DNA from: DATEPR01 sp036273855
GTDB lineage: Bacteria; Actinomycetota; Actinomycetes; Mycobacteriales; Pseudonocardiaceae
Reading direction: 5' to 3'
Length of the DNA stretch: 64,000 bases
NCBI GenBank assembly: GCA_036273855.1
Contig: DASUGU010000007.1
Coordinates: 1 to 64,000, forward strand
This document shows positions 26,496 to 34,691 of the stretch, piece by piece; the stretch's first letter is position 1; every line of letters starts with the position of its first letter. The notes under the pieces are model-generated. The model searched no databases and was not told the origin of the DNA. It saw only the letters and a list, made by a program, of their open reading frames with translations. Position numbers and translations under genes: made by a program.

Positions 26496-27011
26496 ATGAC
26501 GTACTTCATCCAGAACGCCCAGGCCGTAGATGAGCTGAGTCGGGAACTCGTCGCCGCTGGATTCTCGCCGTTCGTCGGCACGCAGTGCGACGCCCTCGCC
26601 CGGCTCACCGAGGCGCTCGACCTGGCCGTCGGTGTGCTGACCGTACCGAGGGACGACAACGCCGTCGGCATCGCCGCGGGTGTCGCGCTCGCCGGCGGCT
26701 ACCCCGCCGTACTGCTGCGCAATTCGGGACCGGGCAACGCCGCCGAGGTCATCGGCACGGTGGTGGCACCGCACGAAGTGCCCATGCTGCTCGTCCTGGG
26801 GATCGGCGGCCCGGCCGACCCGGCGGCGGACAACCTGGCCATGGTCCGGATCAGTGAACAGGTACTGGACGAGTTCGGCATCGAGAGCGTCCCGCTGGAT
26901 CCGTCGATGCCGGCCGCGGCCCAGGTGGCCGTGGTGCGCGGCATCGTGCGCGACCAGCTCCGGCCGGCGGCGTTACTCGTGCCCACGACGGCCTTCGGAC
27001 GGGTGGGATGA
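26496..27011 (+). CDS. Thiamine-diphosphate decarboxylase-like, PYR (alpha) subunit
   Basis: This 171-residue protein matches the N-terminal pyrimidine-binding domain of sulfopyruvate/phosphonopyruvate decarboxylases. Features include VPRDDNAVGIAAGVALAGGY, where a conserved Glu of this region appears to be replaced by Asp, and LLRNSGPGNAAEVIG. Single-chain relatives have about 370 residues; here the enzyme is split, as in ComDE. It should decarboxylate a 3-substituted pyruvate or act as a carboligase with its partner. The ATG has AGGAGGGG upstream. The partner gene overlaps by four bases (ATGA). Confidence 0.75.
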   Translation: MTYFIQNAQAVDELSRELVAAGFSPFVGTQCDALARLTEALDLAVGVLTVPRDDNAVGIAAGVALAGGYPAVLLRNSGPGNAAEVIGTVVAPHEVPMLLVLGIGGPADPAADNLAMVRISEQVLDEFGIESVPLDPSMPAAAQVAVVRGIVRDQLRPAALLVPTTAFGRVG

Positions 27012-27559
27012 ACGTCGGTACAGCGGTACGGGTGATCGCGTCCGCCGCGGGCGGGCAGCCGGTGGTGTTCACCGCGGGCGGCCTCGGCCGGATCGCGCGG
27101 CGGCTGGCCGACCGGCCCAACCACTTCTATCTGGACAGCACCAGCGGTCTGGCCTCGTCGATCGGCATCGGCGTCGCGTTGCACGCCAGGAACACCACGC
27201 TCGTCGTGGACGATCCGGACAGCCTGCTGACCAATCTGGCGGCCCTGGTGACCGCCGGCATGCTCGTCGACCTGCCGCTGGTGCACATCGTGCTGGACGG
27301 CATGCCGAGGGAGTCGCCCAGCGGCCGGGCCGACCTGTGCGGGCTGGCGATGGCCGTCGGCTACCCGAGGACCTACACCATCGACCGTATCGAGCGGCTC
27401 GCTGAGCTGGTGCGCCGCGAGGTGGTGAGCTGCCCCTCACCGGCGTTCGTCCGCTGCGTGCTGTCGGACTCGACGTCACCGGGACGGGCCCGGCCGGGCC
27501 GCGCCCGCAGGCCCGCGGTGCGGCGACCCCGGCCGCCGTGGCTGACCGAAGCCGCTTAG
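27008..27559 (+). CDS. Thiamine-diphosphate decarboxylase-like, PP (beta) subunit
   Basis: This 183-residue protein matches the diphosphate-binding half of sulfopyruvate/phosphonopyruvate decarboxylases (FYLDSTSGLASSIGIGVALH, VVDDPDSLLTNLAALVT). In active enzymes the metal/diphosphate motif begins GDG and ends with an Asn about 25 residues on. Here the first Gly-Asp-Gly is replaced by DDP, while SLLTNL is kept. Cofactor binding may be altered. The last 25 residues are Arg/Pro-rich. It is translationally coupled to the PYR subunit. Confidence 0.72.
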   Translation: MNVGTAVRVIASAAGGQPVVFTAGGLGRIARRLADRPNHFYLDSTSGLASSIGIGVALHARNTTLVVDDPDSLLTNLAALVTAGMLVDLPLVHIVLDGMPRESPSGRADLCGLAMAVGYPRTYTIDRIERLAELVRREVVSCPSPAFVRCVLSDSTSPGRARPGRARRPAVRRPRPPWLTEAA

Positions 27560-27743
27560 CGATTCGCCGAACCGTGAAAAATTCATGGCATCAACCGACA
27601 CAAAACATATGACTACTGCTGAGCAGGGCACTTCGACCGAAGCCGACCGCCGGATAGTATCCGTCGAGTAGATATTTTCAGTATTGGCAACCGTACTGGC
27701 GGACTGCGACGAGCGGCGTCTCGCACGGAAGGACGACGCCAAC

Positions 27744-28490
27744 ATGGACACCACGATCCTCAAGGCCGTTGAACGAGCGATAGACACGATGCAGGCCAAT
27801 CTCGGGGACAAGCTCACCATCGACGATCTCGCTCGCTCCGCCATGTTCAGCAAGTTCCATTTCTCGCGGGTCTTCCAACGCGTGACAGGCGTGTCGCCGG
27901 GACGTTTCCTGTCCGCCATGCGCCTGGCCGAGGCGAAGCGACTACTACTGTCCACATCGATCACGGTCGCCGACATCGGGCACCGCGTCGGCTACAACAG
28001 CGTCGGCACGTTCAGCTCCCGGTTCAGCAGCAGCGTCGGCGTCTCCCCCATCACGTACCGCCAGCTCGGCGGTGTCGCACACCGGATTCCGGCCGACCAC
28101 AGGCAGGATCACGTCGCGACCGCGACGACGGTGCGCGGCCACGTGTACGGCCCGTCGGTGGGCCGGCTCGGCGCGGTGTTCGTCGGCGTGTTCCCCAGCC
28201 GGGTTCCGGAGGGCGCGCCGGTGCGCTGGGCGATGCTGGCCGGCCCCGGCCCGTACCAACTGGCCGCGGTACCGGCCGGCACGTGGTACCTCACCGCGCA
28301 CGCCGTCGCCGCCACTGTGGACGACGCGGAAGTGCCGTACGTGGGTTGTTACGGGCCGTTCGTCGCCCACGCGGACACCGCGGCCCGGCTGGCCGACGTC
28401 CAACTGCGACCGACCAGGAGCATGGATCCGCCGCTCCTGCTGGCGCTGCCCGAGATGCGCGCGCACGCCGAACTGGACCTCGCCGGATAA
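27744..28490 (+). CDS. AraC-family regulator with N-terminal DNA-binding domain
   Basis: This 248-residue protein begins with the AraC double helix-turn-helix (LTIDDLARSAMFSKFHFSRV, VTGVSPGRFLSAMRLAEAKR, SITVADIGHRVGYNSVGTFS). The remaining ~140 residues are beta-rich and may be a GyrI-like small-molecule-binding domain. Most AraC proteins have the opposite order, so this is the MarA/Rob-like arrangement. The ATG at 27744 follows GGAAGGAC. The gene is followed by a strong terminator and lies just before the UnbV/UnbU operon, which it may control. Confidence 0.85.
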   Translation: MDTTILKAVERAIDTMQANLGDKLTIDDLARSAMFSKFHFSRVFQRVTGVSPGRFLSAMRLAEAKRLLLSTSITVADIGHRVGYNSVGTFSSRFSSSVGVSPITYRQLGGVAHRIPADHRQDHVATATTVRGHVYGPSVGRLGAVFVGVFPSRVPEGAPVRWAMLAGPGPYQLAAVPAGTWYLTAHAVAATVDDAEVPYVGCYGPFVAHADTAARLADVQLRPTRSMDPPLLLALPEMRAHAELDLAG

Positions 28491-28527
28491 CGCGCGACAA
28501 CATCATTTCCAAAAAAGGGGTACCACC

Positions 28528-28560
28528 CGAAAAAGCACCGGCCACGCCGGTGCTTTTTCG
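28528..28560. terminator. 15-bp intrinsic terminator after the AraC gene
   Basis: CGAAAAAGCACCGGC and GCCGGTGCTTTTTCG pair perfectly around the 3-base loop CAC. The flanking A5 and T5 runs make it a classical intrinsic terminator that could work in both directions. It separates the AraC gene from the UnbV/UnbU operon. Confidence 0.92.
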
Positions 28561-28729
28561 TGCTGTTTCGCACGGCAGCGGGTTTGCGGCGCAACGGGAG
28601 AGAAGACTCCCGACCTACCCGGCACCATCCTGGAACTGACGAATGGGGATGACTTTCCCACTGTTCTCGACCAGGCACGAACAAAGAAACCAGGCGCCCG
28701 TCGACTCGGTTCAGCACGAAAGGGAGATC

Positions 28730-30712
28730 ATGTCATCTTTTCGCGAGCGCGCACGCAAACTGGTGCCTGGACTCGCTGCCGTCGCCGTTCTCGTGACGAT
28801 CTTCTTCGTGGGACAATCACAGGTCGCGGTGGCCGGCGCCAGCCAGGTGGCGAGCCAGTACAAATTCCAGCAACTGCCGATCGCGCTGCCGCCCGGCTAC
28901 GACAACCAACACTTCAACACGGTCCGGCAGGTCAACCCTGCCTACCTGCACCTGGACGCCTGGATCTCCTCGGTCGGCGCCAGCATCGCGATGAACGACC
29001 TGGTCGGGCACGGACGCTCGGACGGCATGTGCATCGTCGACACCCGGACCAACGACGTCATCGTCACCTACACGCCCACGGCACCGGCGCAGGACCGGTT
29101 CACGCCGTTCGTGTTGAACGCCGCGCCGCTGCCCATCGACAAGACGATGGCGCCGACGGCCTGCACGCCCGGCGACTTCAACGGTGACGGCCGGATGGAC
29201 CTGCTGGTCACCTTCTGGGGCCGCACGCCCATCCTGTTCCTGGCCAAGTCCGGCGTGCCGACGCTGTCGGCGGCGGCCTACCAGCCGAGGGAACTGGTGC
29301 CCGAACTCACCCAGGACGGCAAGTACCACGGTCCCCGATGGAACACCGACGCCGACTACGTGGCCGACATCGACGGCGACGGCCACCCGGACGTCATCAT
29401 CGGCAACTACTTCCCCGACTCGGACGTGCTGGACCCCAAGGGCTTCAACAACGTCCAGATGAACAACACACTGTCCAACGCCACCAACGGCGGCGGTGAC
29501 CACGTGCTGCGCTGGTTCTCCGCGACCTCCGGGGCGCACCCGACGGCCAACTTCGAGCAGCAGGAGGACGCGATCCCGTTCGACGCGTCGACCGGCTGGA
29601 CGCTGGCGCTGTCCGGTGCCGACCTGACCGGTGACGGCCTGCCGGACGTGTACGTCGGCAACGACTTCGGTCACGGTCACCTGCTGTACAACATGTCCAC
29701 GCCGGGCAACATCCGCTTCCGCGAGGACATCGGCGTCCGCAATCCGGACACGCCCAAGTCGTTCCAGCTCGGCAACGGCTCGTTCAAGGGCATGGGTGTC
29801 GACTTCGCCGACCTCAACGACAACGGCCGGTTCGACTTCATGGTCAGCAACATCACCACGGCATGGGGGCTGCAGGAGAGCAACCTGCTGTTCATCAACG
29901 GTGCCAAGAACACCGCCGAGATGACCAAGGACATGAAGCAGGGCCTCGCTCCGTTCACCCAGGAGTCGCAGCAGTACGGCGTCGCGTGGACCGGCTGGTC
30001 GTGGGACGTCAAGATGGCCGACTTCCTCAACAGCGGCAGCCAGGACATCGTCCAGGCGGACGGGTTCGTCAAGGGCAAGATCAACCGGTGGCCGTGGCTG
30101 CAGGAGATGGCCATGACCAACGACGACCTGTTGGTCAACCCGGCGATGTGGCCGAACATCAGGCCCGGTGACGACGTCGCGGGCGACCAGGTGCTCGCCT
30201 TCTACGCGAAGACCGCCTCCGGCAAGTACACGAACATCACCGGCAACCTCGGCCTGAACGTGCCGACCCCGACCCGCGGCATCGCCACCGCCGACACCAG
30301 GGGCAACGGCCTGATGGACCTGGCGGTCGCCCGCCAGTGGGGTCCGCCCGCCTTCTACGCCAACCAGGCACCGGCGCCGGGCGACTTCCTCGACTTCAAC
30401 CTGTTCCGGCCCAGCACCGACGGCGTGGCCGACACCGGCCTGGCCAACGCGGGCGCACCCGCCTACGACGCCACGGTGGAGATCACCACGCCGGACGGCA
30501 AGCAGATCGGCCAGCTCGACGGCGGTGGCGGCCACGGCGGCTTCCGCAGCTTCCAGGTCCACTTCGGACTGGGCGCGTACTCCGGTCCGGTCACCGCGCA
30601 CTTCCTGTGGCGGGATGCGAGCGGGCACGTGCACCAGCAAGCCAAGCAGTTCAACCCGGGCAGCCACACCCTGATGCTGACCAGCGACGTCCAGGAGGTC
30701 GCGAGCCGATGA
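28730..30712 (+). CDS. CRTAC1/ASPIC-UnbV family FG-GAP repeat protein
   Basis: This 660-residue protein has one hydrophobic segment near residues 17-36 (KLVPGLAAVAVLVTIFFVGQ), a signal anchor or signal peptide. It then has FG-GAP/VCBS calcium-loop repeats (GDFNGDGRMDLLVTFWG, DIDGDGHPDVIIGNY, DLTGDGLPDVYVGNDFG, DLNDNGRFDFMVSN). The end is a C-terminal ASPIC/UnbV domain (LDGGGGHGGFRSFQVHFGLG). It is a beta-propeller expected outside the membrane. UnbV homologues are conserved in enediyne clusters with unknown function. ATG 28730 has AGGGAG upstream. It overlaps the UnbU gene by four bases. Confidence 0.9.
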   Translation: MSSFRERARKLVPGLAAVAVLVTIFFVGQSQVAVAGASQVASQYKFQQLPIALPPGYDNQHFNTVRQVNPAYLHLDAWISSVGASIAMNDLVGHGRSDGMCIVDTRTNDVIVTYTPTAPAQDRFTPFVLNAAPLPIDKTMAPTACTPGDFNGDGRMDLLVTFWGRTPILFLAKSGVPTLSAAAYQPRELVPELTQDGKYHGPRWNTDADYVADIDGDGHPDVIIGNYFPDSDVLDPKGFNNVQMNNTLSNATNGGGDHVLRWFSATSGAHPTANFEQQEDAIPFDASTGWTLALSGADLTGDGLPDVYVGNDFGHGHLLYNMSTPGNIRFREDIGVRNPDTPKSFQLGNGSFKGMGVDFADLNDNGRFDFMVSNITTAWGLQESNLLFINGAKNTAEMTKDMKQGLAPFTQESQQYGVAWTGWSWDVKMADFLNSGSQDIVQADGFVKGKINRWPWLQEMAMTNDDLLVNPAMWPNIRPGDDVAGDQVLAFYAKTASGKYTNITGNLGLNVPTPTRGIATADTRGNGLMDLAVARQWGPPAFYANQAPAPGDFLDFNLFRPSTDGVADTGLANAGAPAYDATVEITTPDGKQIGQLDGGGGHGGFRSFQVHFGLGAYSGPVTAHFLWRDASGHVHQQAKQFNPGSHTLMLTSDVQEVASR

Positions 30713-31698
30713 CCGCCACCATTCACCCGGCACCGGTCCCGGCACCGGCAGCGGCCGGGCAGACCAAAGCCAAGCCCGATCCCCGCTACATCGCGCTGCG
30801 CAACTTCGCGATGTCCATCTCGGCCTTCAACATCTTCGGCTACACCCTGCTCGGTTTCGAGCAGCCATGGTTGTGGCCGATCCTCTCGATCATCATCGGC
30901 TACACGGCCGAGCTCACGTTCGAGATGATCAGCGCGTGGGCGTACAAGCGGGAGCCGCGCTTCCGCGGCCGGGGTTTCCGCGGCCTGTACGAGTTCCTGC
31001 TGCCGGCCCACATCACCGCCATCGCCGTCAACATGCTGCTGTACGCCAACGATCAGTACTGGCCGATCGCGTTCGGCGTGATCGTCGGCGTCGGTGCCAA
31101 GCACATCCTGCAGGCCCCGATCGCCGGCCGGATGCGGCACTTCATGAACCCGTCCAACTTCGGCATCACCGCCGTGCTGCTGTGCTTCTCGTCCTGGGCC
31201 AGCATCGCGCCGCCGTACGAGTTCAGTGAGAACGCCAACACCTTCTGGCGGGTGATGATCCCGGTGGTCATCGCCACGGCCGGCACCACGATCAACGCCA
31301 TGCTGACCAGGAAGGTGCCGCTGATCGTGGGCTGGATGGGCGGCTTCGCCATCCAGGCGTTCCTGCGCCACTGGATCTGGCACGTGGCGCTGTACTCGGC
31401 GCTGGGCCCGATGACCGGCATCGCGTTCGTGCTGTTCACCAACTACATGATCAGCGACCCGGGCACGACGCCGTTCAAGGCCAAGAACCAGTTCATGTTC
31501 GGTTCGTCGGTCGCCGTGGTCTACGGCGTGCTGATGTTGTTCAACGTGGTGTACACCCTGTTCTTCGCGGTGTGCATCGTGTGCCTCCTGCGCGGTGCCG
31601 GCTGGTGGGTCGCGCACCTGATCGGCAAGGCCAAGAAACGCAGGATCGCTCTCGCGGAACCACCCGCGTCGGCGACGGAACTGCCCGCGGCGGCCTGA
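30709..31698 (+). CDS. UnbU-type membrane protein (RnfD-like)
   Basis: This 329-residue protein has about nine membrane segments and the RnfD/NqrB-like motifs HFMNPSNFGITAVLLCF and NYMISDPGTTPFKAKNQ. UnbU homologues accompany UnbV in enediyne loci and may move electrons or a substrate across the membrane. No other Rnf subunits are present, so a full electron-transport complex is not encoded here. The start overlaps the UnbV stop (ATGA). The operon ends with a 13-bp stem-loop. Confidence 0.9.
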   Translation: MTATIHPAPVPAPAAAGQTKAKPDPRYIALRNFAMSISAFNIFGYTLLGFEQPWLWPILSIIIGYTAELTFEMISAWAYKREPRFRGRGFRGLYEFLLPAHITAIAVNMLLYANDQYWPIAFGVIVGVGAKHILQAPIAGRMRHFMNPSNFGITAVLLCFSSWASIAPPYEFSENANTFWRVMIPVVIATAGTTINAMLTRKVPLIVGWMGGFAIQAFLRHWIWHVALYSALGPMTGIAFVLFTNYMISDPGTTPFKAKNQFMFGSSVAVVYGVLMLFNVVYTLFFAVCIVCLLRGAGWWVAHLIGKAKKRRIALAEPPASATELPAAA

Positions 31699-31712
31699 CA
31701 CCCCCTCGGGAC

Positions 31713-31742
31713 CAGCGGCCGGACCCTCGGGTCCGGCCGCTG
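31713..31742. terminator. 13-bp stem-loop after the UnbU gene
   Basis: CAGCGGCCGGACC and GGTCCGGCCGCTG pair perfectly around CTCG, 15 bases after the UnbU stop codon. There is no T-run. It marks the end of the UnbV/UnbU operon. Confidence 0.75.
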
Positions 31743-31852
31743 TCGCGCGTCGGCGCTGGTAGGGCGATCGACATCACATATCGGACACGGGCAGGTACTG
31801 ACAGGATCGTCGATGGACTGACCATTGCCGGACCGGGGAGGCCGCCGACCGC

Positions 31853-33091
31853 ATGCCGTCTCGTCGTGGCGTCGACCAGGTGCCGTCGGTGCGTCCCTCG
31901 GCCGGAGCGATGCTCAGGGGACTCATGCTGCCGGTGTTCCTGCCGGTCGTGGTCACCGAGGTGGGCAACGGTGCGGTCACCCCGGTCATCGCCACCACGA
32001 CACACGCCTTCGGCGGGTCGACGGCGATCGCCGCGCTGATGACCGCCCTGCTGGGCATCGGCAGGGTGCTGGGCGACATCCCGGCGTCCATCCTGGCCGA
32101 GCGGGTCGGCGACCGGCGGTCCATGCTGATCGCGGCCGCCGTGTCGTTCGTCGCGTACGGCACCTGCCTGCTGTCCGGTTCGCTGCTCGCCTACGGTGCC
32201 GGCCTGCTGGTCGCCGGCAGCGCCAACGCCACGTTCTACCTGGCCAGACAGTCGTTCGTGATCGACACCGTCGACGTCGGCCTGCGCGCCAGGGCCCTGT
32301 CCGCGCTCGGCGGGTCGCACCGGATCGGCCTGTTCATCGGGCCACTGGTCGGCGCCGGGGTGATCGAACTGTGGGACGTGCGAGCGGCCTACGTCGTGGC
32401 CATCTCGGCGAACGCCCTGACCATGGTGCTGCTGGCCGTGGTCAAGGACGACACGTCGGCCGGCAAGGTCGCCAAGGAGCTGCGCGGGCGCGAGCACGGC
32501 TCGGGGCGCGTGCTGGTGGCCCACCGGCGGCTGTTCGCCACGCTGGGCCTGGCCATCATCGCGGTCGGCGCGGTGCGCGCGGCCCGGCAGACCGTGGTGC
32601 CCATCTGGGCGCTGCACATCGGGCTCGGCCCAGCCCAGACCAGTCTCATCTTCGCCATCGCCAGCGCGGTGGACATGGCCCTGTTCTACCCGGCCGGCAA
32701 GGTCATGGACTCCTACGGCCGGCTGGCGATCGCGCTACCGGCGATGACCATCCTCGGCGCCACGATGGCGCTGCTGCCGCTCACCCACAGTCTGGTCATG
32801 CTGACGGTGGTGGCGATGAGCATGAGCTTCGGCAACGGCATCGGCGCCGGCATCATGATGACCCTGGGCGCCGACACCGCACCCGAGGCGGGGCGGCTGA
32901 GGTTCCTGGGCATCTGGCGGTTCCTCGGCGACTCCGGCAACGCGATCGGCCCACTGATCGTGTCGGTCATCGCCTCGCTGGTCACCCTGTCGATCGGCAT
33001 CGTCGCGGTCGGGTCGCTGGGCATCGGCGCCGCGATCGGCCTGTGGCTCGTCGTGCCCAAGTACTCGCCGTTCGCCTATCGTCGCCGCTAG
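31853..33091 (+). CDS. MFS transporter
   Basis: This 412-residue protein has about 12 membrane segments. A family-typical loop follows TM2 (ILAERVGDRRSMLIAAAVSF), and a second-half counterpart is PAGKVMDSYGRLAIALP. It probably exports a small molecule by proton antiport. Its place at the end of the composite locus suggests product export or self-protection, but MFS substrate cannot be read from sequence. The ATG at 31853 has GGGGAGG 11 bases upstream. The first palindromic element family members lie directly downstream. Confidence 0.85.
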   Translation: MPSRRGVDQVPSVRPSAGAMLRGLMLPVFLPVVVTEVGNGAVTPVIATTTHAFGGSTAIAALMTALLGIGRVLGDIPASILAERVGDRRSMLIAAAVSFVAYGTCLLSGSLLAYGAGLLVAGSANATFYLARQSFVIDTVDVGLRARALSALGGSHRIGLFIGPLVGAGVIELWDVRAAYVVAISANALTMVLLAVVKDDTSAGKVAKELRGREHGSGRVLVAHRRLFATLGLAIIAVGAVRAARQTVVPIWALHIGLGPAQTSLIFAIASAVDMALFYPAGKVMDSYGRLAIALPAMTILGATMALLPLTHSLVMLTVVAMSMSFGNGIGAGIMMTLGADTAPEAGRLRFLGIWRFLGDSGNAIGPLIVSVIASLVTLSIGIVAVGSLGIGAAIGLWLVVPKYSPFAYRRR

Positions 33092-33193
33092 ACGCTGTTC
33101 CCCGTGCTCGTCACCACCGCCGAGTCCGCCGCGGAGCTGACCTCAAGTTCGGCCGTTCGCGGGGTTGTTACGTCGGCGGGTTGGGGTTGGCTC

Positions 33194-33301
33194 GGCCGCT
33201 CCCTCCTTTTGAGGGTTTGATGCCGGGCCACCGTTGTCAAGGTCGCTTCGCGTCGCTTCGCGATGGCCTTCGGCCAACCTGGACAACGGAGTCCCGGCAT
33301 C
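33194..33301. repeat. Nested palindromic element, copy A
   Basis: The inner arms 33219-33243 and 33277-33301 are imperfect inverted repeats beginning GATGCCGGG. Between them is a loop rich in CGCTTCGCG and GGCCTTCGGCC. The outer left arm GGCCGCTCCCTC lies at 33194-33205. The loop and arms are related to copies at 33462, 39010 and 60139. No transposase is present. Confidence 0.75.
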
Positions 33302-33461
33302 AAGATCAGCTGGGTGAGAAGGAGCGGCGGAGAAGACTGGATCGTCCAGAAAGCCAGTGCCACCAAGGATTGGGCAGCACTCGCGCTTCGCCCCGGCAGG
33401 ACTGCGACTTCGCTCGGCCGGGGCAATGTCAGGTCTTGGGGCATATCGTCGCTTCAGTCCT

Positions 33462-33597
33462 GGCCGCTCCCTCATACCCAGCCTTCTTTTGCGTTGGGTC
33501 GTTGCTGTCCAGTGTGGCGAAGCCATCGCGAAGCGACGCCGGAGGCGCACTTGACAGCGGCGGCCCAACGCAAACCCTCCACAGAGAGGGAGCGGCC
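33462..33597. repeat. Nested palindromic element, copy D
   Basis: The outer arms GGCCGCTCCCTC (33462-33473) and GAGGGAGCGGCC (33586-33597) match perfectly. The inner arms 33488-33514 and 33548-33574 pair with a few mismatches. The loop contains GAAGCCATCGCGAAGCGACG, related to the other copies. The inner arm sequence differs from copies A, B and C, but the plan and loop are the same. Confidence 0.75.
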
Positions 33598-33636
33598 CGA
33601 GCCAACCCCGACCCAGGCACCAGCCCACCCCGGAAC

Positions 33637-34680
33637 TCAGATACCGATCCGCTCCATCAGCCGCTCCCGATGCTCAGCCGGGTCCCCAAGGAACTGCTGA
33701 TCAAAGTGCGCCCGCTTGAAGTACAGATGAGCGTCATGCTCCCAGGTAAACCCGATACCACCATGAATCTGGATGTTCTCCGCAGCCGCATGACTGAACG
33801 TGTCCGACGCATAGGCCTTGACCAGCGGCGCGATCACCGGCAGCTCATCTGACTCGTCAGCCACCGCCCAGGCCGCGTACAGCACAGCCGACCGCGTCGA
33901 CTCGACCTCCAGCAACAGATCCGCACACCGGTGCTTGATCGTCTGGAACGTGCCGATCGGCCGGTTGAACTGCTCCCTGGTCTTGGCGTAGGCCACAGCC
34001 ATGTCCAGTGCCGCCTGCGCCCCACCCAACTGCTCGGCCGCCAGAGCGACAGCCGCCCGGTCCACAGCAACGGACAACGACGCAGCCGAGCCGGCCACCG
34101 TGGCAGGGGCGTCGGCGAAGGTGATCGTGGCCAGGCGCCGGGTCTGGTCGAGGGTGGCCGCCGGGATCACCGTGACGCCGGGTGCGTCGGCGGCGACCGC
34201 GAACAGGGAATCGCCGGTCGTGACCAGGATCAGCGAGGCCGTGGCACCGTCCAGGACCAGGTCGCGCGGGCCGGTCAGCCGCCCATCGTCCGCTGTCAGC
34301 TCGGAATCGCCCAGCGCGAGCGTCGCGATCGTTTCGCCGGATGCGATGCCCGGCAGGTAGCGTTGCCGGGCCGCTTCGTCACCGCAGCACAGCAGCGCGT
34401 TCGCGGCCAGGACGGCGGAGGCGAAGTAGGGGCCGCTGTACAGTGCCCTGCCCAGCTCTTCCAGCACGATCGCCTGCTCCACGAAGGTGAACCCGGCGCC
34501 GCCGTACTGCTCGGGAATCGCCAGCGCCGGCAGGCCGAGTTGGCTGCCGATCTGTTCCCACACCGCTGCGTCGTAGCCGGACGGGGTGTCCATCAGGTCG
34601 CGGACCGCGTGCTTCTCCGCGAGGAACTTCCGGACCGACGCCCGCAGTTCCCGTTGTTCCTGGCTCTCCGCCAACCGCAT
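33637..34680 (-). CDS. Acyl-CoA dehydrogenase (FadE), probable beta partner of a heteromeric enzyme
   Basis: This 347-residue acyl-CoA dehydrogenase is shorter than the usual ~380. It has AIPEQYGGAGFTFVEQAIVL near the N-terminus, AYAKTREQFNRPIGTFQTIK in the third domain, and ends with IHGGIGFTWEHDAHLYFKRA. This last segment is typical of one chain of the alpha2-beta2 FadE enzymes used in steroid side-chain degradation, where it holds the catalytic Glu. ATG 34680 has GGAGCGACC upstream. It follows its probable partner gene by 11 bases. Confidence 0.88.
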   Translation of the reverse strand: MRLAESQEQRELRASVRKFLAEKHAVRDLMDTPSGYDAAVWEQIGSQLGLPALAIPEQYGGAGFTFVEQAIVLEELGRALYSGPYFASAVLAANALLCCGDEAARQRYLPGIASGETIATLALGDSELTADDGRLTGPRDLVLDGATASLILVTTGDSLFAVAADAPGVTVIPAATLDQTRRLATITFADAPATVAGSAASLSVAVDRAAVALAAEQLGGAQAALDMAVAYAKTREQFNRPIGTFQTIKHRCADLLLEVESTRSAVLYAAWAVADESDELPVIAPLVKAYASDTFSHAAAENIQIHGGIGFTWEHDAHLYFKRAHFDQQFLGDPAEHRERLMERIGI

Positions 34681-34691
34681 GGTCGCTCCGT

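Larger units (their letters stand above)
33092..33636. other. Intergenic region with two palindromic elements
   Basis: This 545-base region between the MFS gene and the minus-strand fadE gene has no credible coding sequence. It carries two copies of the nested palindromic element (33194-33301 and 33462-33597) and a short inverted repeat (33390-33424). Open frames in it are by-products of the repeats. Confidence 0.7.

Noticed and set aside
6143..31698. A genuine enediyne cluster
   Set aside because: The defining iterative enediyne polyketide synthase and its thioesterase are not in the window. Only accessory families are seen.
33194..33597. Interpretation of the palindromic elements as an insertion sequence
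   Set aside because: No transposase frame lies inside or beside any copy, and the elements are only about 110-180 bases.
31825..33852. A 675-codon plus-strand open frame overlapping the MFS gene and palindromes
   Set aside because: It runs through repeat DNA and the antisense of fadE. The MFS frame starting at 31853 is the real one.
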